Origin: Macrosoma leucophasiata
Taxonomy: Eukaryota; Arthropoda; Insecta; Lepidoptera; Hedylidae
Reading direction: 5' to 3'
Assembly: GCA_036365455.1 (NCBI GenBank)
Contig: JAWQUS010000022.1
Span: 496,001-560,000 of the forward strand
Length of the DNA stretch: 64,000 nt
Shown here: positions 50,140 through 60,392 of the stretch, piece after piece
How the letters are laid out: the number at the start of each line of letters is the position of its first letter
Numbering within the stretch: the first letter of the stretch is position 1
Notes under the pieces: generated by a model
What the model saw: only the letters and a program-made list of their open reading frames with translations
Databases searched by the model: none
Told to the model about the DNA's origin: nothing
Made by a program: the position numbers and the translations under genes

Positions 50140-50505
50140 TACTAGCTGCAAACTTCGTATTGCCTCACAATGAAATAATGTGTCAAAGGTTTGATAGATA
50201 TTATAGGACTATTTGTATAGGAAAATGAAATTAAATATAGAGATTCCCGTGGGAATGAGTGATTTTCCCGCAGTAGCCTTAATGTTGGCCAGGCTTAGTA
50301 TCTATACACCACAAAAAGTTTCATTCGAATCCGTCCAGTATCTTCGGAGATTAGCCTGGACAAAAGGACAAACAGACAGACAAAAAATTAAAAAATCATT
50401 GAAAAGTGTTCTAATACTATTTTAACATCGCCCCCAATTGGTTTTTCGTAAACATATACAATGTACAGACACGCGGATTTTACTGTTTTATTATATGTAT
50501 AGATA
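50140..50505 (+). repeat. E1 repeat, long copy
   Basis: ACTAGCTGCAAACTTCGTAT, TATCTTCGGAGATTAGCCTG, ACAAACAGACAGACAAAAAA, TATATGTATAGATAGGT. Confidence 0.6.
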
Positions 50506-50975
50506 GGTCATTGTCGGACCTTTGATAAGCCTCAAATTGGATGGGAAATATTATTTTTTGGCGGCCAATTAAATCATTACATGTATTCAATTACAATCAC
50601 TGTGAAGTGTATGCTTGTTTGCTACTTCATGGCATAAAAAAATCCTATCATTTCGTACCTATAAAAGCTATGTCTCACCATTACCTAATGCCTTATGTTT
50701 ATATTAATGATATATAAACACCATTATGCAGTATTAAAACATTAAATATTATTTACATAACCTATGACAGTGTTAGTTTTTTAAACATGGTGGCCATGTT
50801 TAATTTTTCCGCGCTTTATTCTAACACTAGTTGTCAGTGACACATGACAGTTGTGACCAGCCAGTTTAAAGGAACAAGAACTAAAATTGTAAGTTTTTTT
50901 TTCTAATTTAAGGGTTCTGTACTTAAAAAGGAAGAGACGGAACTCGTTTAGGATCACTCGTGCGTTTATCTGTCT
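50506..50975. other. No gene recognised
   Basis: A small S1 tail scrap lies at 50590-50640. An inverted AAACATGG / CCATGTTT pair is at 50783-50801. No coding exon. Confidence 0.4.
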
Positions 50976-51260
50976 TTTTTTATGTAATGGAAGTGGCAAA
51001 CAAGCATGCAGCTTACATTGATGTTAAGTGATGACTGCAGCCTATAGACACTCACACAAAGACCAAGGTCAAAATGCAGATGCGTTACCACTCCTGGGGC
51101 CTAAGGTGTTATGCCTCTGTGCCGGAAATTACAGGGCCGTACATTACCACCTGACCGGAACACGATAGTGCTGAACACAACCATTTAGCGGCAAGTAAAT
51201 TAGGTAATGCGGTGGTGCCAACGCCCGCGAGCTCCGTCACTGGAGCTCTACCAAGAGTAA
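50976..51260 (-). mobile_element. S1 SINE-like repeat, full length
   Basis: CTTTTTTTATGTAATGGAAG to CACTGGAGCTCTACCAAGAG. Confidence 0.85.
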
Positions 51261-51564
51261 AGATTATCAATTCGTTACAGCCGATTTTCTCTAAATGTAC
51301 AGAGGGCGTAGCCAAGTGTTAAACAATTTCCAATCTACAATTGATAACATTTCAAAATTGACACGACCCTAAAAGAATAATAATACCGTTTCTTTATTTT
51401 TCTTTTCTGAGTTAAAATATATATTTTTTGTATTTCTTTATTTCTTAATTTCTGTGAAAAAAAAAAAACGGAAAATTAGATGAAAACATTATTGTTACAT
51501 ACTCTGTGACAAGATGTGTCAAATTGATACGGATACGTCAATGTCAAAGTATAAAACTAGGAAG

Positions 51565-51945
51565 TAGGGTTGGTGATCCGAGACCTGTGATCGATTAATC
51601 GGAAAGGCGATCTTTAGGACCCAAAAAATCGATGCTTATTTAAATAATTATAATAATTTATTAAACTCGATCCACAGTACTGGATTGATCTAGTGAATCG
51701 AAACTATACCCTGGAAAATCAAAGATCGATCTTTTTGGTTAATTCACATAGGGACATAGGAAACATAATAGGAAGTATTATACTAGCATTGAACACTGTT
51801 GAGTTGCTTTTTTTTTGGTCGTCTGTTTTCCTTGAAATTTAGTATTACACAGCCCAAATCAAAAATAGATCGATTTTTTCAATGGCGATTTAATCGTGAA
51901 TGGATTTTGGACACTTCGAAATCGGAAATGGAATCGCCATCCCTA
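51565..51945. mobile_element. hAT-type MITE with TAGGG ends
   Basis: TAGGGTTGGTGATCC and the complement of the right end TAGGGATGGCGATTC match, with GATCGAT-rich interior. Flanking 8-mers CTAGGAAG and CTACGAAG differ at one base. 381 bp, non-coding. Confidence 0.75.
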
Positions 51946-52026
51946 CTACGAAGTATATGAAAAGCTGCTACGACCTTATTTATTAAAATAAAAAAACAAG
52001 TTTAAAACAACGACTTAGCCCTCAGG

Positions 52027-52244
52027 CACAGTACAAATATGAACAGTATTGAATTTACGTACAAATAACAAATGTTCGAAATGGCACACATACACAAACA
52101 TGCGCATCGAGACGCTCGAGTAGCGTGCGTCTCACTACTGCAGCACCGCGAGAACCGCTGGGCCTCGTCGATGCGCATGTTTGTGTGAGTGTGCCGTTTC
52201 AATGTTTTGTACGTAGTTTCCATACTGTTCATATTTGTACTGTG
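52027..52244. mobile_element. M7 MITE, intact, exact 7-bp duplication
   Basis: Ends CACAGTACAAATATGAACAG and CTGTTCATATTTGTACTGTG; CCTCAGG at 52020-52026 and 52245-52251. Confidence 0.85.
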
Positions 52245-52251
52245 CCTCAGG

Positions 52252-53490
52252 CTATTGATATAATACAGATATTTTTTTCGATATGTCAATATTAAAAACT
52301 AATTAAAATGTAGATTTATACATTCGATATTTTTTTTTATATTTTGAGAAGCTACGCTGTGTTTTTTTTGCTCGATCGTCTTTTTATAATTTTGTAGTTG
52401 GATCAAGGAAGAGAGTAATCGACGACACGCAGAGTCAAAGATTTTTTAAAAATTATATTGTAATATCGATAATTTTTTCGATATATCGAACACTGGTAAA
52501 AAATTTAAAATTTAAAGATCAACAGCCCTACATCGAGTTTGACAATCTGACAACGACAAGACAGTGACATCTACAATTTTTTTTAGGGTCACGGCACAAG
52601 GCAATGGTTCTATCGCCATTCCACCATTGTGTGACGTCATATGGCGCATACGTCTTTTTAGAATACACTAACTTTCAAAGTAGAAATTATGAATGAAAAG
52701 TACATAATTTCGAAAAAATGGTTAAACACGGGTTAACCTACCCTAGTTTTGGATTTACTTTTGAATAATGTAATAAAACATGTAGGTTAAAAATATGAAA
52801 TGTTGTCAATTGCTAACGCTTAAGCGTTTGTGTGCAATTGTAGATTTTAAGTGGTAGCCGTGTAATAGAATGCCATCCTAATAAACGGAGTATAATAAAA
52901 AAATTAGGGGGTTGAAATAAAGTGCAGTCAGCACGCGTCGGTAAATCTGTAAATAGTAGTCGACACGAAAAAGTTTTTAAGCAGATTACTTGCAAATCAT
53001 CGAATTTGCTATGTGACAGTGGTCCATAATCTCTCTCTTTTCAGCCTACAAATTAAAAAGCAAACGAACTCTATTGTTAACTTGTGCTCGTCTATAACGA
53101 ATAGTCTCTTTTTTGTTTTCTTTATTCAAAAACGTTAAACCGAAAGCGACCCACATCAAACTTTAACTTATTTATATTTAACGGTCGGTTACTTTACATT
53201 TTTACTCAATGTCGACTGGTTGTTGCGTATTTGTTATAATTAATTAAAATAATGATAATTATTACAATTTCATGTACCTAAACATTTTCGTCGCCAGGGG
53301 GTCGCATAGTGGGGCAGGTGCCCCTCTAGAGACAAAATATAGCATAATTTACAGCAAATACTTATATGTGCCATAGGTACCAACCTGGCCACTCTAGACC
53401 TAATCTGTCCTCCCCTATAGCTAAAACTGCCCCCATCTAATTCATTGGCTGGCACTTGTACCTTGTATTATAGTATGTTTCACAGTACCC
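52252..53490. other. Mostly single-copy stretch, no gene recognised
   Basis: AT-rich. A CTTAAGCGTTTG patch and a GGGGCAGGTGCCCC palindrome (near 53310) are the only features noted. The short minus-strand ORFs do not look coding. Confidence 0.4.
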
Positions 53491-53497
53491 TTTTTAC

Positions 53498-53812
53498 TGG
53501 TGGTAGAGCTCCAGTGACGGAGCTCGCGGGCGTAGGCACCACCGCATTACCTAATATACTTGCCGCTAAATGGTAGTGTTCAGCACTATCGTGTTCCTGT
53601 GTGCCGGAAATTACAGAGCCGTACCTTACCACCTGGGTAATGTACAGCTCTGTAATTTCCGGCACAGAGGCATAACACCTAATGCCTCAGGAGTGGCAGC
53701 GCATCTGCATTTTGACCTCTGGTCATTGTGTGGGTGTCTATAGGCTGCAGTCATCACTAAACATCAATGTGAACTGCACACTTGTTTGCCACTTTTATTA
53801 CATAAAAAAAAA
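53498..53812 (+). mobile_element. S1 copy with internal inverted patch
   Basis: It is full length from CTGGTGGTAGAGCTCCAGTG to TTATTACATAAAAAAAAAAC. At 53596-53640 a piece GTGTGCCGGAAATTACAGAG is the inverse of the normal text further on, so the copy was rearranged. Confidence 0.8.
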
Positions 53813-53890
53813 ACCTGCCTACTGTTTTTTTCGACGAAATAGTCCGTCGCCTGCGCAGGCTTTGCGCACGGCACAAGTTTATTTCACACC

Positions 53891-53964
53891 ATAGAGCAAC
53901 ACGGGCCACCGGCCGCGGCGGGCCGGAGGGGAGTAGGGGAGTCGGTGGCCCGTGTTGCTCTATG
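53891..53964. mobile_element. M9 MITE, minimal 74-bp form
   Basis: The two M9 ends are almost joined (ATAGAGCAACACGGGCCACC ... GGTGGCCCGTGTTGCTCTAT). Exact 9-bp duplications TTTCACACC flank it (53882-53890, 53965-53973). Confidence 0.9.
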
Positions 53965-54154
53965 TTTCACACCGATCAGCGCTGCAAGAGATAGCACACG
54001 GTACTGGTTTTATCTTGCGTGTTTGTCTGTGACAGGAAATTGTATTGAATTATTTGGACTGTTTCTCATTGTCTCTTACGGTTTAATATAACATAATTCG
54101 ATCTATTTATAGACGAATGCTGAATGACAAGACGTCTTACATTAAAATCAGAGT

Positions 54155-54462
54155 TCCTTAACCTCAATAGCCTAGTGGTAGCAGTCCACTACTACTACGC
54201 TGGGGTCCTGGGTTCGATGCACGGGTCGGGGGTTATTAGAGATAACGGTGTAAAATCCTTCATCTCTAGTTCTATTGGGATTTTTCCATTTTCTGGCAGT
54301 TCCCCAGTAACTCGAAGTTTGGTAATGTCAATAGGCTCGCCACCCGTTACATGGGCCAAAACGTAACCGGCGAATCGAGGATGTTTTCATGTATGCTAGT
54401 ATTCTGGTATGAATGAATTTACCTCTGGTTACCTCTTCGGGAATTACAGGCATAAGGTTACG
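54155..54462 (+). mobile_element. S4 SINE with tRNA-like head
   Basis: Head: box A-like TAGCCTAGTGGTAGCAG and box B GGTCCTGGGTTCGATGCAC. Body: GGGATTTTTCCATTTTCTGG, CATGGGCCAAAACGTAACCG, CTCTTCGGGAATTACAGGCA. It is the most complete S4 copy and shows the headless copies are 5'-truncated. Confidence 0.75.
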
Positions 54463-54840
54463 TACGTATAGTGCATAATGTACCTCAAATACCTACACAA
54501 CCGTATTTCCCTTTATGTAACATTGTCGCCACACGGCACAAATTTGCACTCCGCTCGGTTCTGTTTACAAAGTTGAATACTTATCATTTTAGTCTGATCG
54601 TGTGTGTCCGCTTTAAATTAATCATATTAAATTTTAAACCGTCACATTTCGTGTGAAACTATCTTAAAAGTGTTGAGTGTGTTCCGTGGTTTATGTGATT
54701 GATGAATTGAACACAATTTGAATTTATAGAAAGAACGTGCATTTGAAATAAGAATATTCCTATTGAAGTGAGAAGTTTTTTGCTCTTCTTATTTGTTTTT
54801 TTTTTGTTTTTTTACAAAAGCTTGGTACAGTGTTCAACAA
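54463..54840. other. No gene recognised; leader-like text
   Basis: 54540-54720 resembles insect untranslated leader (GTGTTGAGTGTGTTCCGTGG) but has no ORF and no clear donor. Confidence 0.3.
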
Positions 54841-54847
54841 TAAATTT

Positions 54848-55385
54848 TCCACATCGAGCCTAGGAAGGAAACTTCGGGCTTATTTAAGAAAGAAAGAAAG
54901 GAAAGAAAAATATATTTATTCGGACAATTTAGACAGTAACAAACAAAACAGAAAAAGTAAAAGATATAAAACAAAAAAAAAGAACTTATACAAAAACAAA
55001 TCTTAATTAATAAAATGTCCAAAAGGGTCCCCAACTCAGCATTGTGCCGGATTAATGACCCGGCACTGGTATTATGTTGGGGCCTTAAGTGTGAACCACG
55101 GATACCCAACTGCTGCCAATAAAATAAAATAAAACAAAAAAAAAACACATTAAAAACAAAAAGGAAGAAGGAAAAAAAACACTTAAACAAGACATTATAT
55201 TTAGATAATAATATAAAATATTAAAAAAAAAGTATATATCATATTATAGATATAGATATATATAATTAAATAAAAATTAAAAATAAAATATGACATCAAT
55301 TACATATAATAAATAGGCATGATTTGGTGTGCCGCGGCCGTGTGCGAGTGCCGTGCGTGGTGTGATGACGTCCATATTCCCCCCC
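54848..55385 (-). mobile_element. Retroposon 3' end with TTTC tail inside a TIR element
   Basis: 54887-54915 has AAGAAAGAAAGAAAGGAAAG, the tail in reverse. On the minus strand it is preceded by TTGGGGACCCTTTTGGACAT and CAACTGCTGCCAATA-complement text. The text CACATCGAGCCTAGGAAGGA (54850) and CCCTATTTCGGGTCTGTAAA (55388) on either side belongs to the TIR element that is complete at 63571-63742. Confidence 0.5.
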
Positions 55386-55460
55386 CGGCCGCGAACCCTA
55401 TTTCGGGTCTGTAAAGCGTTATTTCCCTCGCACCTTATCTATGTTTGTCGACCATTTTGA

Positions 55461-55674
55461 CACAGTACAAATATGAACAGTGTGGAAACTTCGTACAAAA
55501 CCTTGAAACGTCACACTCACACAAACATGCTCATCGACGAGGACTCTAAGCGGTTCTCGCGGTGCTGCAGTACCGAGTCACTCGCTACATCGTGCGTCGA
55601 TGCACATGTTTGTGTTAGTGTGCCGTTTCGAACGTTTTGTACGTAGTTTCCATACTGTTCATATTTGTACTGTG
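55461..55674. mobile_element. M7 MITE, intact, exact 7-bp duplication
   Basis: Ends as in the other M7 copies; ATTTTGA at 55454-55460 and 55675-55681. It sits inside the TIR element related to 63571-63742. Confidence 0.85.
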
Positions 55675-55681
55675 ATTTTGA

Positions 55682-55800
55682 TCTAGTTTTGACCAATACC
55701 GGACTGTCAGTGCTTACGTAGGCAGTGTGCAGCAGAGCTAACGCTCTATAAAGTTGAAACTAGCCGATTGTTTTTTTCGTAGGCTCGATGTAGGTACAAT
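55682..55800. mobile_element. Right part of the CATCGAGCCTA TIR element
   Basis: GACCAATACCGGACTGTCAG, CTTACGTAGGCAGTGTGCAG and GTAGGCTCGATGTAGGTA are the reverse of 63571-63680. Confidence 0.6.
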
Positions 55801-56139
55801 ATTTATTGCTGGGTTCTGTACCTATATTAAGCTGATGAATTAATAAAACACTTTTTTATAGTTTCAATTCAAAGTAGGTCAATAAATATGACAATTCGAT
55901 CGATCCTGAAGTTTAAAAAACCGATTATGATGTAAAAACTAATCGTCATAAGGTTTATAATTGCTTGTGCATAAAGAGAAACGTCGTGGTCCACAGACAA
56001 TTGAATGGTCGGGTTTTTTTTTCGTGAGATCAGTGATTCAGATAAAAATTACAATGTGGAGCATCCAGTTAGTGGGTATTACTGTTTTAAATTAAAAAAC
56101 TGTTATTTTAAGGGTCTGTATTCAAACTGTGTCATTTTT
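55801..56139. other. No gene recognised
   Basis: AT-rich sequence, no element ends or exon found. Confidence 0.4.
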
Positions 56140-56605
56140 TAAAATGTAATTAAGGTGGCAAACAAGCATGCAGTTCACATGGATGTTAAGTGATGACTGC
56201 AGCCTATAGACATCTAGACAAAAACCAGAGGCCAAAATGTAGATGCCATTCCTGAGACCGTAGTTGTTGTCTCTGTGATAGTTAATTATTACAGGGCCAT
56301 TACCATCTAACCCAGAGGTTCCCAAAAATTTTTTTCTTGTAGGCCCTTTTCAATTTTTTTCTGGTTTCGGCGGACCCCCTTGCTATATTTATATCACATT
56401 CCCATATTTCCAATTATTATTCACGCCTACGTAGACCCCGATCCAGTCTCCCGTGGACCCCAGGGGGTCCATCCGGACTACTTTGGGAATCACTTATCTA
56501 ACCGAAACACGATAGTGCTGAACACTACCATTTGTCGGCAGATAGATTAGGTAAAACGGTGGTGCTTACGCCTTAAAGCTCCTTTACTTGGAACTCTAAA
56601 TCCAG
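56140..56605 (-). mobile_element. S1-type repeat split by a hAT-type MITE
   Basis: 56140-56312 and 56504-56605 are the two parts of a diverged antisense S1. The MITE plus a duplicated ATCTAACC separates them. Confidence 0.75.
56313..56495. mobile_element. hAT-type MITE (TTCCCAAA family), copy 3
   Basis: Ends CAGAGGTTCCCAAA and TTTGGGAATCACTT; exact 8-bp duplications ATCTAACC (56305-56312, 56496-56503). Confidence 0.88.
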
Positions 56606-56726
56606 TATGGTACGGAACACTGCGCCCGAATCGTACTCGCACTTGCGCGGCTTGTTTTTTAGTACTCATCAGCCACTGAATTTTAATTTTCGTTGCGGAA
56701 ATACATTATTGTACTATATATAAACT

Positions 56727-57083
56727 AATAATAACGGCAACCCATTATACGTCTGAACTATACGGGACTGCTGGGCACGGGTCTCTCCCCTTTTCGAGGG
56801 GAGGCCTGCAGCATGCTGCTCCAATGCGGGTTTTCGGCGATACGGGTTAGTGGCCAACCCGCTGTCGGATGTTTTCAAACCATAGGACCTCTCGACAAGG
56901 TTTAACGACTGCTATCTATCGATAGCAACCGGAACCGACGGCTTAACGTGTCCTCCGAAGCACGGAAACGCGCATTTTAGTTTGCCACTAGCGGTCACCC
57001 ATCACACCGACCACGCCCGATAGCGCTTAACCGAGTCGATCGCTTACGATGTACACCAGCCGCGGGGCCATGCGCGCTTCATT
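56727..57083 (-). mobile_element. S2 repeat copy
   Basis: ATAATAACGGCAACCCATTA to CGGGGCCATGCGCGCTTCAT, with a small insertion CTGAACTATACGGGA near the tail. Confidence 0.7.
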
Positions 57084-57434
57084 ATTTGTATACTATGAGT
57101 AGGGATTGCAATCCCGCAAAGTGGGATCCCGCAAACCCGCGGGATCCCGCGCCTTTTATCAATCTGGTGGATCCCGCACCTTAAAACGCGGATCCGCGGA
57201 TCCCGCAAATTTAAATTAGCTTCTGAAACGTTCGTGAAGTTTCGCGAGAAAGCTCAAATTCAACACCCTCAAGAACCAAGAAAACGATACCCATGATGAA
57301 AAAATTGACAACTTCATGGAGCCGCCATCTTGGATTTACATTTTTACAGCACTATCAATTTTTTGTGCAAAATGAACAAATAAATATTTTTACTTCAGAC
57401 TAAAAGTGTATAGGAACTAAATTTGAAAAAAAAC

Positions 57435-57560
57435 CAGTCATTTCTATAATCGGTCTTTTGTAGAATCGGTCATTTCTAGAATCAGTCATTAGTGGAATCG
57501 GTCATTTCGAGATTCAGTCATTTATAGAATTGTACATTTCGCGAATCGGCCATTCCTAGA
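57435..57560. repeat. Degenerate tandem repeat, ~21-bp unit
   Basis: Five or six units of the form AATCGGTCATTTCTAGA (variants CAGTCATTAGTGG, GGTCATTTCGAG, CAGTCATTTATAG). Confidence 0.75.
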
Positions 57561-57770
57561 CTAAACTCAGACTTACTGACTTAATTAATATTTTGTCAGT
57601 AAACAAATAGTTTCGTTGCAATAATATGAGACATATTTTAATATAGTATTTTTTTTAGAATTAGACAGAAGGAAAACCCAGAAGCAGGTATCACAAAATT
57701 TTTTGTTTATGATATTAATTTATGACAGCAAAATTGTCATTGTGTATAATCAGACTTTATTAAAATAATA

Positions 57771-59048
57771 GGTTGGGGAAAAAGTCTTTTCGCATTATAG
57801 TATGTATGAACTTGTAATAAAATCTCTTTGGCTGTAGTATTTGTATCTGGCTGGTTTTGGTATCATTGAAAGTTAAAATTTTAAAGAACATAATTCCAAA
57901 TTCAAATTAGGCAAATGTGTGATTTTCATTTGTTTTTCGTACTGTCAAGATGAGTGAATCTAATGAAGAAATTCGATACATTTTAAAATTTTACTACAAA
58001 AAAGGTAAAAATGCAACGCAAGTTGCGAAAAAAATTTGCGATGTTTATGGACCTAGTGCAGTGTCTGTGAGAGTAGCACAAGTTTGGTTTAAGCGTTTTC
58101 AATCCGGAAATTTTGATGTCAAAGATGCACCTCGCTCTGGTCGCCCTATTACGGATAAAATGGATGCCATTTTTGAAAAAGTGGAGCAAGATCGACATAT
58201 CAGTAGTTACGACGTAGCTGAAGAACTGAGAATTGATCACAAAACAGTTTTGGCGCATTTGAAAAAAGCTGGGTATAAAAAAAGCTCGATATTTGGGTAC
58301 CTCACGAGCTCACTGAAAGAAACCTAATGAACCGTGTACTCATTTGTGATTCTTTATTACGACGTAATTAAACCGAATCATTTTTGAAGAAGCTGATAAC
58401 TGGTGATGAAAAGTGGATCACGTACGACAAGAACGTGCGAAAAAGGTCATGGTCAAAGGCCGGTTAGGCTTCACAGACTGTGGCGAAACCCGGGTTAACT
58501 CGCAATAAGGTGATGTTGTGTGTGTGGTGGGATTGGAAGGGCATTATTCATTATGAGCTATTACCACCAGGCAGGACTATCAATTCTGAACTCTACTGCG
58601 AACAACTGATGAGATTAAAGGAAGAAGTTGAGAGAAAGCGGCCGGCATTGATCAACAGAAGGGGTGTGGTGTTTCATCATGATTACGCTAGACCTCACAC
58701 ATCTATAGCCTCTCAGCAAAAATTAAGAGAGTTTGGCTGGGAGGTGTTAATACATCCGCCGTATAGTCCTGAACTTGCACCTTCAGATTTCCACCTGTTT
58801 CGGTCTCTTCAGAATTCTTTATGCAATGTTAGGTTAACATCACGAGAGGACTGCCAAATCCACTTGTCGCGGTATTTTGATGAGAAGTCACAAAATTTTT
58901 ATAGCAATGGGATCATGTCCCTACCTACAAGATGGCAAAAGGTTATCGAACAAAATGGTACATACATACTTTAGTTAGATTTAAATAAACTATATTAAAA
59001 AATGTTTTGAATTATCTTAAAAAATGCGAAGTAACTTTTTCCCCAACC
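57771..59048 (+). mobile_element. mariner element, copy 3
   Basis: Ends GGTTGGGGAAAAAGT and ACTTTTTCCCCAACC with TA on both sides (57769-57770, 59049-59050). It is the best-preserved copy in length (1278 bp). Inserted inside the hAT-type element. Confidence 0.92.
57950..58974 (+). pseudogene. mariner transposase (D,D34D), broken, copy 3
   Basis: The N-terminal DNA-binding half (two helix-turn-helix units, with GRPI linker) is open for 125 codons. It ends at TAA 58325-58327 because of the A7 frameshift at 58277-58283. The catalytic half would start at ATG 58327, overlapping the stop as UAAUG. Two point stops follow: TAA for Glu at ~58369 and TAG for Gln at ~58466. GDEKWITYD, HHDYARPH (Asn changed to Tyr after the second Asp) and PELAPSDFHLF are visible. 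It is not functional. Confidence 0.88.
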
Positions 59049-59547
59049 TAATACCATGATGGGCGTCGTGCGTGCGTGATGAAATACATATATATTCGTC
59101 ATTATAATAGCGTATTCCATTCGTTTTGTGTTCTTGACCACTACATCTTTAGGTCTTTTATAGAAGACGTTTTAGAAAACGCATAAGTTCAATTCTGTTC
59201 AATTATTTATAAAATAAACTTTGCCAATTACTCTTACGTAACTGAAAAAAAAATTGTTTAAAACCTAGGATTTAAAAATAATACAGTATTGTATAGGTAT
59301 GATTCGTTTTCGGAATGAAGATCGACATTTTTTATAAATAATGTAATGAAAAAAATAATAAATGTTTTCTATGGAGTTCTTCAAAATTTTCGAGTAAAAT
59401 ACATTTGATAACTATTACTCGCAAACTTGCTAAAGCCAACTTAAGTATAGTTTTAGTTAGTTTTTCTTTTAATTTCATTATATGAAGCTACTAAAGAAAG
59501 AAAGAACGAAAGAAAACACCATTTGAATTTCTAACAACAACCGTTTA
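59049..59547. other. hAT element interior, no gene recognised
   Basis: AT-rich; an AAGAAAGAAAGAACGAAAGA run at 59494-59513. Confidence 0.4.
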
Positions 59548-59634
59548 ATAATTGTTTTTTTTTTATATTATTTCGCATTAACACATGCTTGTGAAATATA
59601 TTTTATTTTTAAAGAAAAATGGAAAGAAAAATTT

Positions 59635-59710
59635 GACTTCAGGCGAGACTCGAACTCGCGACCTACTGGGAATCTAGTCCAGCCGCTCTTCCAATTGAGC
59701 TACTGAAGCC
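59635..59710 (-). repeat. tRNA-like head, left half of dimer
   Basis: 76 nt; acceptor arms GGCTTCA and TGAAGTC pair over seven positions; box A TAGCTCAATTGG; box B GCGAGTTCGAGTCTCGC. Confidence 0.78.
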
Positions 59711-59730
59711 CTGCCGAAGCCCTGCCTGCT

Positions 59731-59781
59731 GAAGTCGCTTTTACCCTTAATAATTGAATTATTAAGGGTAAAAGCGACTTC
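59731..59781. repeat. Perfect 51-bp hairpin (25-bp arms, 1-nt loop)
   Basis: Arms GAAGTCGCTTTTACCCTTAA continuing TAATT, and the exact complement after a single G at 59756. Absent from dimer copy 1. Confidence 0.9.
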
Positions 59782-59912
59782 TTTACGATATTCAATAAAC
59801 TGAAAAGTCTATTATATCGGTTGCCTAACTAGCATACTTGGTAATAGATGGCGCTACTGCTACTATAAAGCAATGCAATAGATGTGAAGGAAAGATTTGA
59901 CAAATCGGGCAG

Positions 59913-59988
59913 GGCTTCAGTAGCTCAATTGGAAGAGCGGCTGGACTAGATTCCCAGTAGGTCGCGAGTTCGAGTCTCGCCTGAAGTC
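59913..59988 (+). repeat. tRNA-like head, right half of dimer
   Basis: The same 76-nt cloverleaf-like sequence as 59635-59710 on the opposite strand, nearly identical. Anticodon-loop text CTAGATT. The SINE body follows without a terminator. Confidence 0.78.
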
Positions 59989-60059
59989 AAATTTTTCTAT
60001 CCATTTTTTTTTTTAATTAAAATACAACCGTTTAGTTGGTAGAGTAAGGGAACACTTGA

Positions 60060-60392
60060 CTCTAACGAAAATTGCCACTTTTAAGCTTATTAAGTCACGA
60101 ACTGTTAACATGAAAAATAATATTACCACATCCCTAACATTTTTGAAACCACACTTAAAAGAAAACGAAAAATATAACAATTATCCGCGCGTTACATGTA
60201 GGGGAAGGTACCCTAAATATATATTTTTTCATGTTTTTATTCTACCTTTTTGTCGTTGTGATCAAGGTATACTTGTGCTAAATTTCAAGTCTATGTTACC
60301 AATAGTTTTTGCCCTAAACCGGACGGACTGACAGACAGACAGACGGACATGGTGAAACTATAAGAGTTCCTTGTTTACTACGGAACCCTAAA
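60060..60392 (+). repeat. F1 repeat, longest copy
   Basis: ACATCCCTAACATTTTTGAA, GGGGAAGGTACCCTAAATAT, GACAGACAGACAGACGGACA, TTACTACGGAACCCTAAAAA. The ORF across it is unsupported. Confidence 0.6.

Larger units (their letters stand above)
59548..60023. mobile_element. S3 inverted tRNA-SINE dimer, copy 2
   Basis: Left SINE on minus (tRNA-like 59635-59710), right SINE on plus (tRNA-like 59913-59988), with the same inner spacer as copy 1 (GTTGCCTAACTAGCAT, ATAGATGGCGCTACTGC, GGAAAGATTTGACAAATCGG). Exact 11-bp direct repeats ACAACCGTTTA bracket the unit (59537-59547, 60024-60034). A 51-bp perfect hairpin lies between the left head and the spacer. Confidence 0.85.

Noticed and set aside
54834..55190. 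A Phe-rich 118-codon minus-strand ORF as a membrane protein
   Set aside because: The Phe/Leu runs are translations of T- and TTTC-rich retroposon tail sequence.
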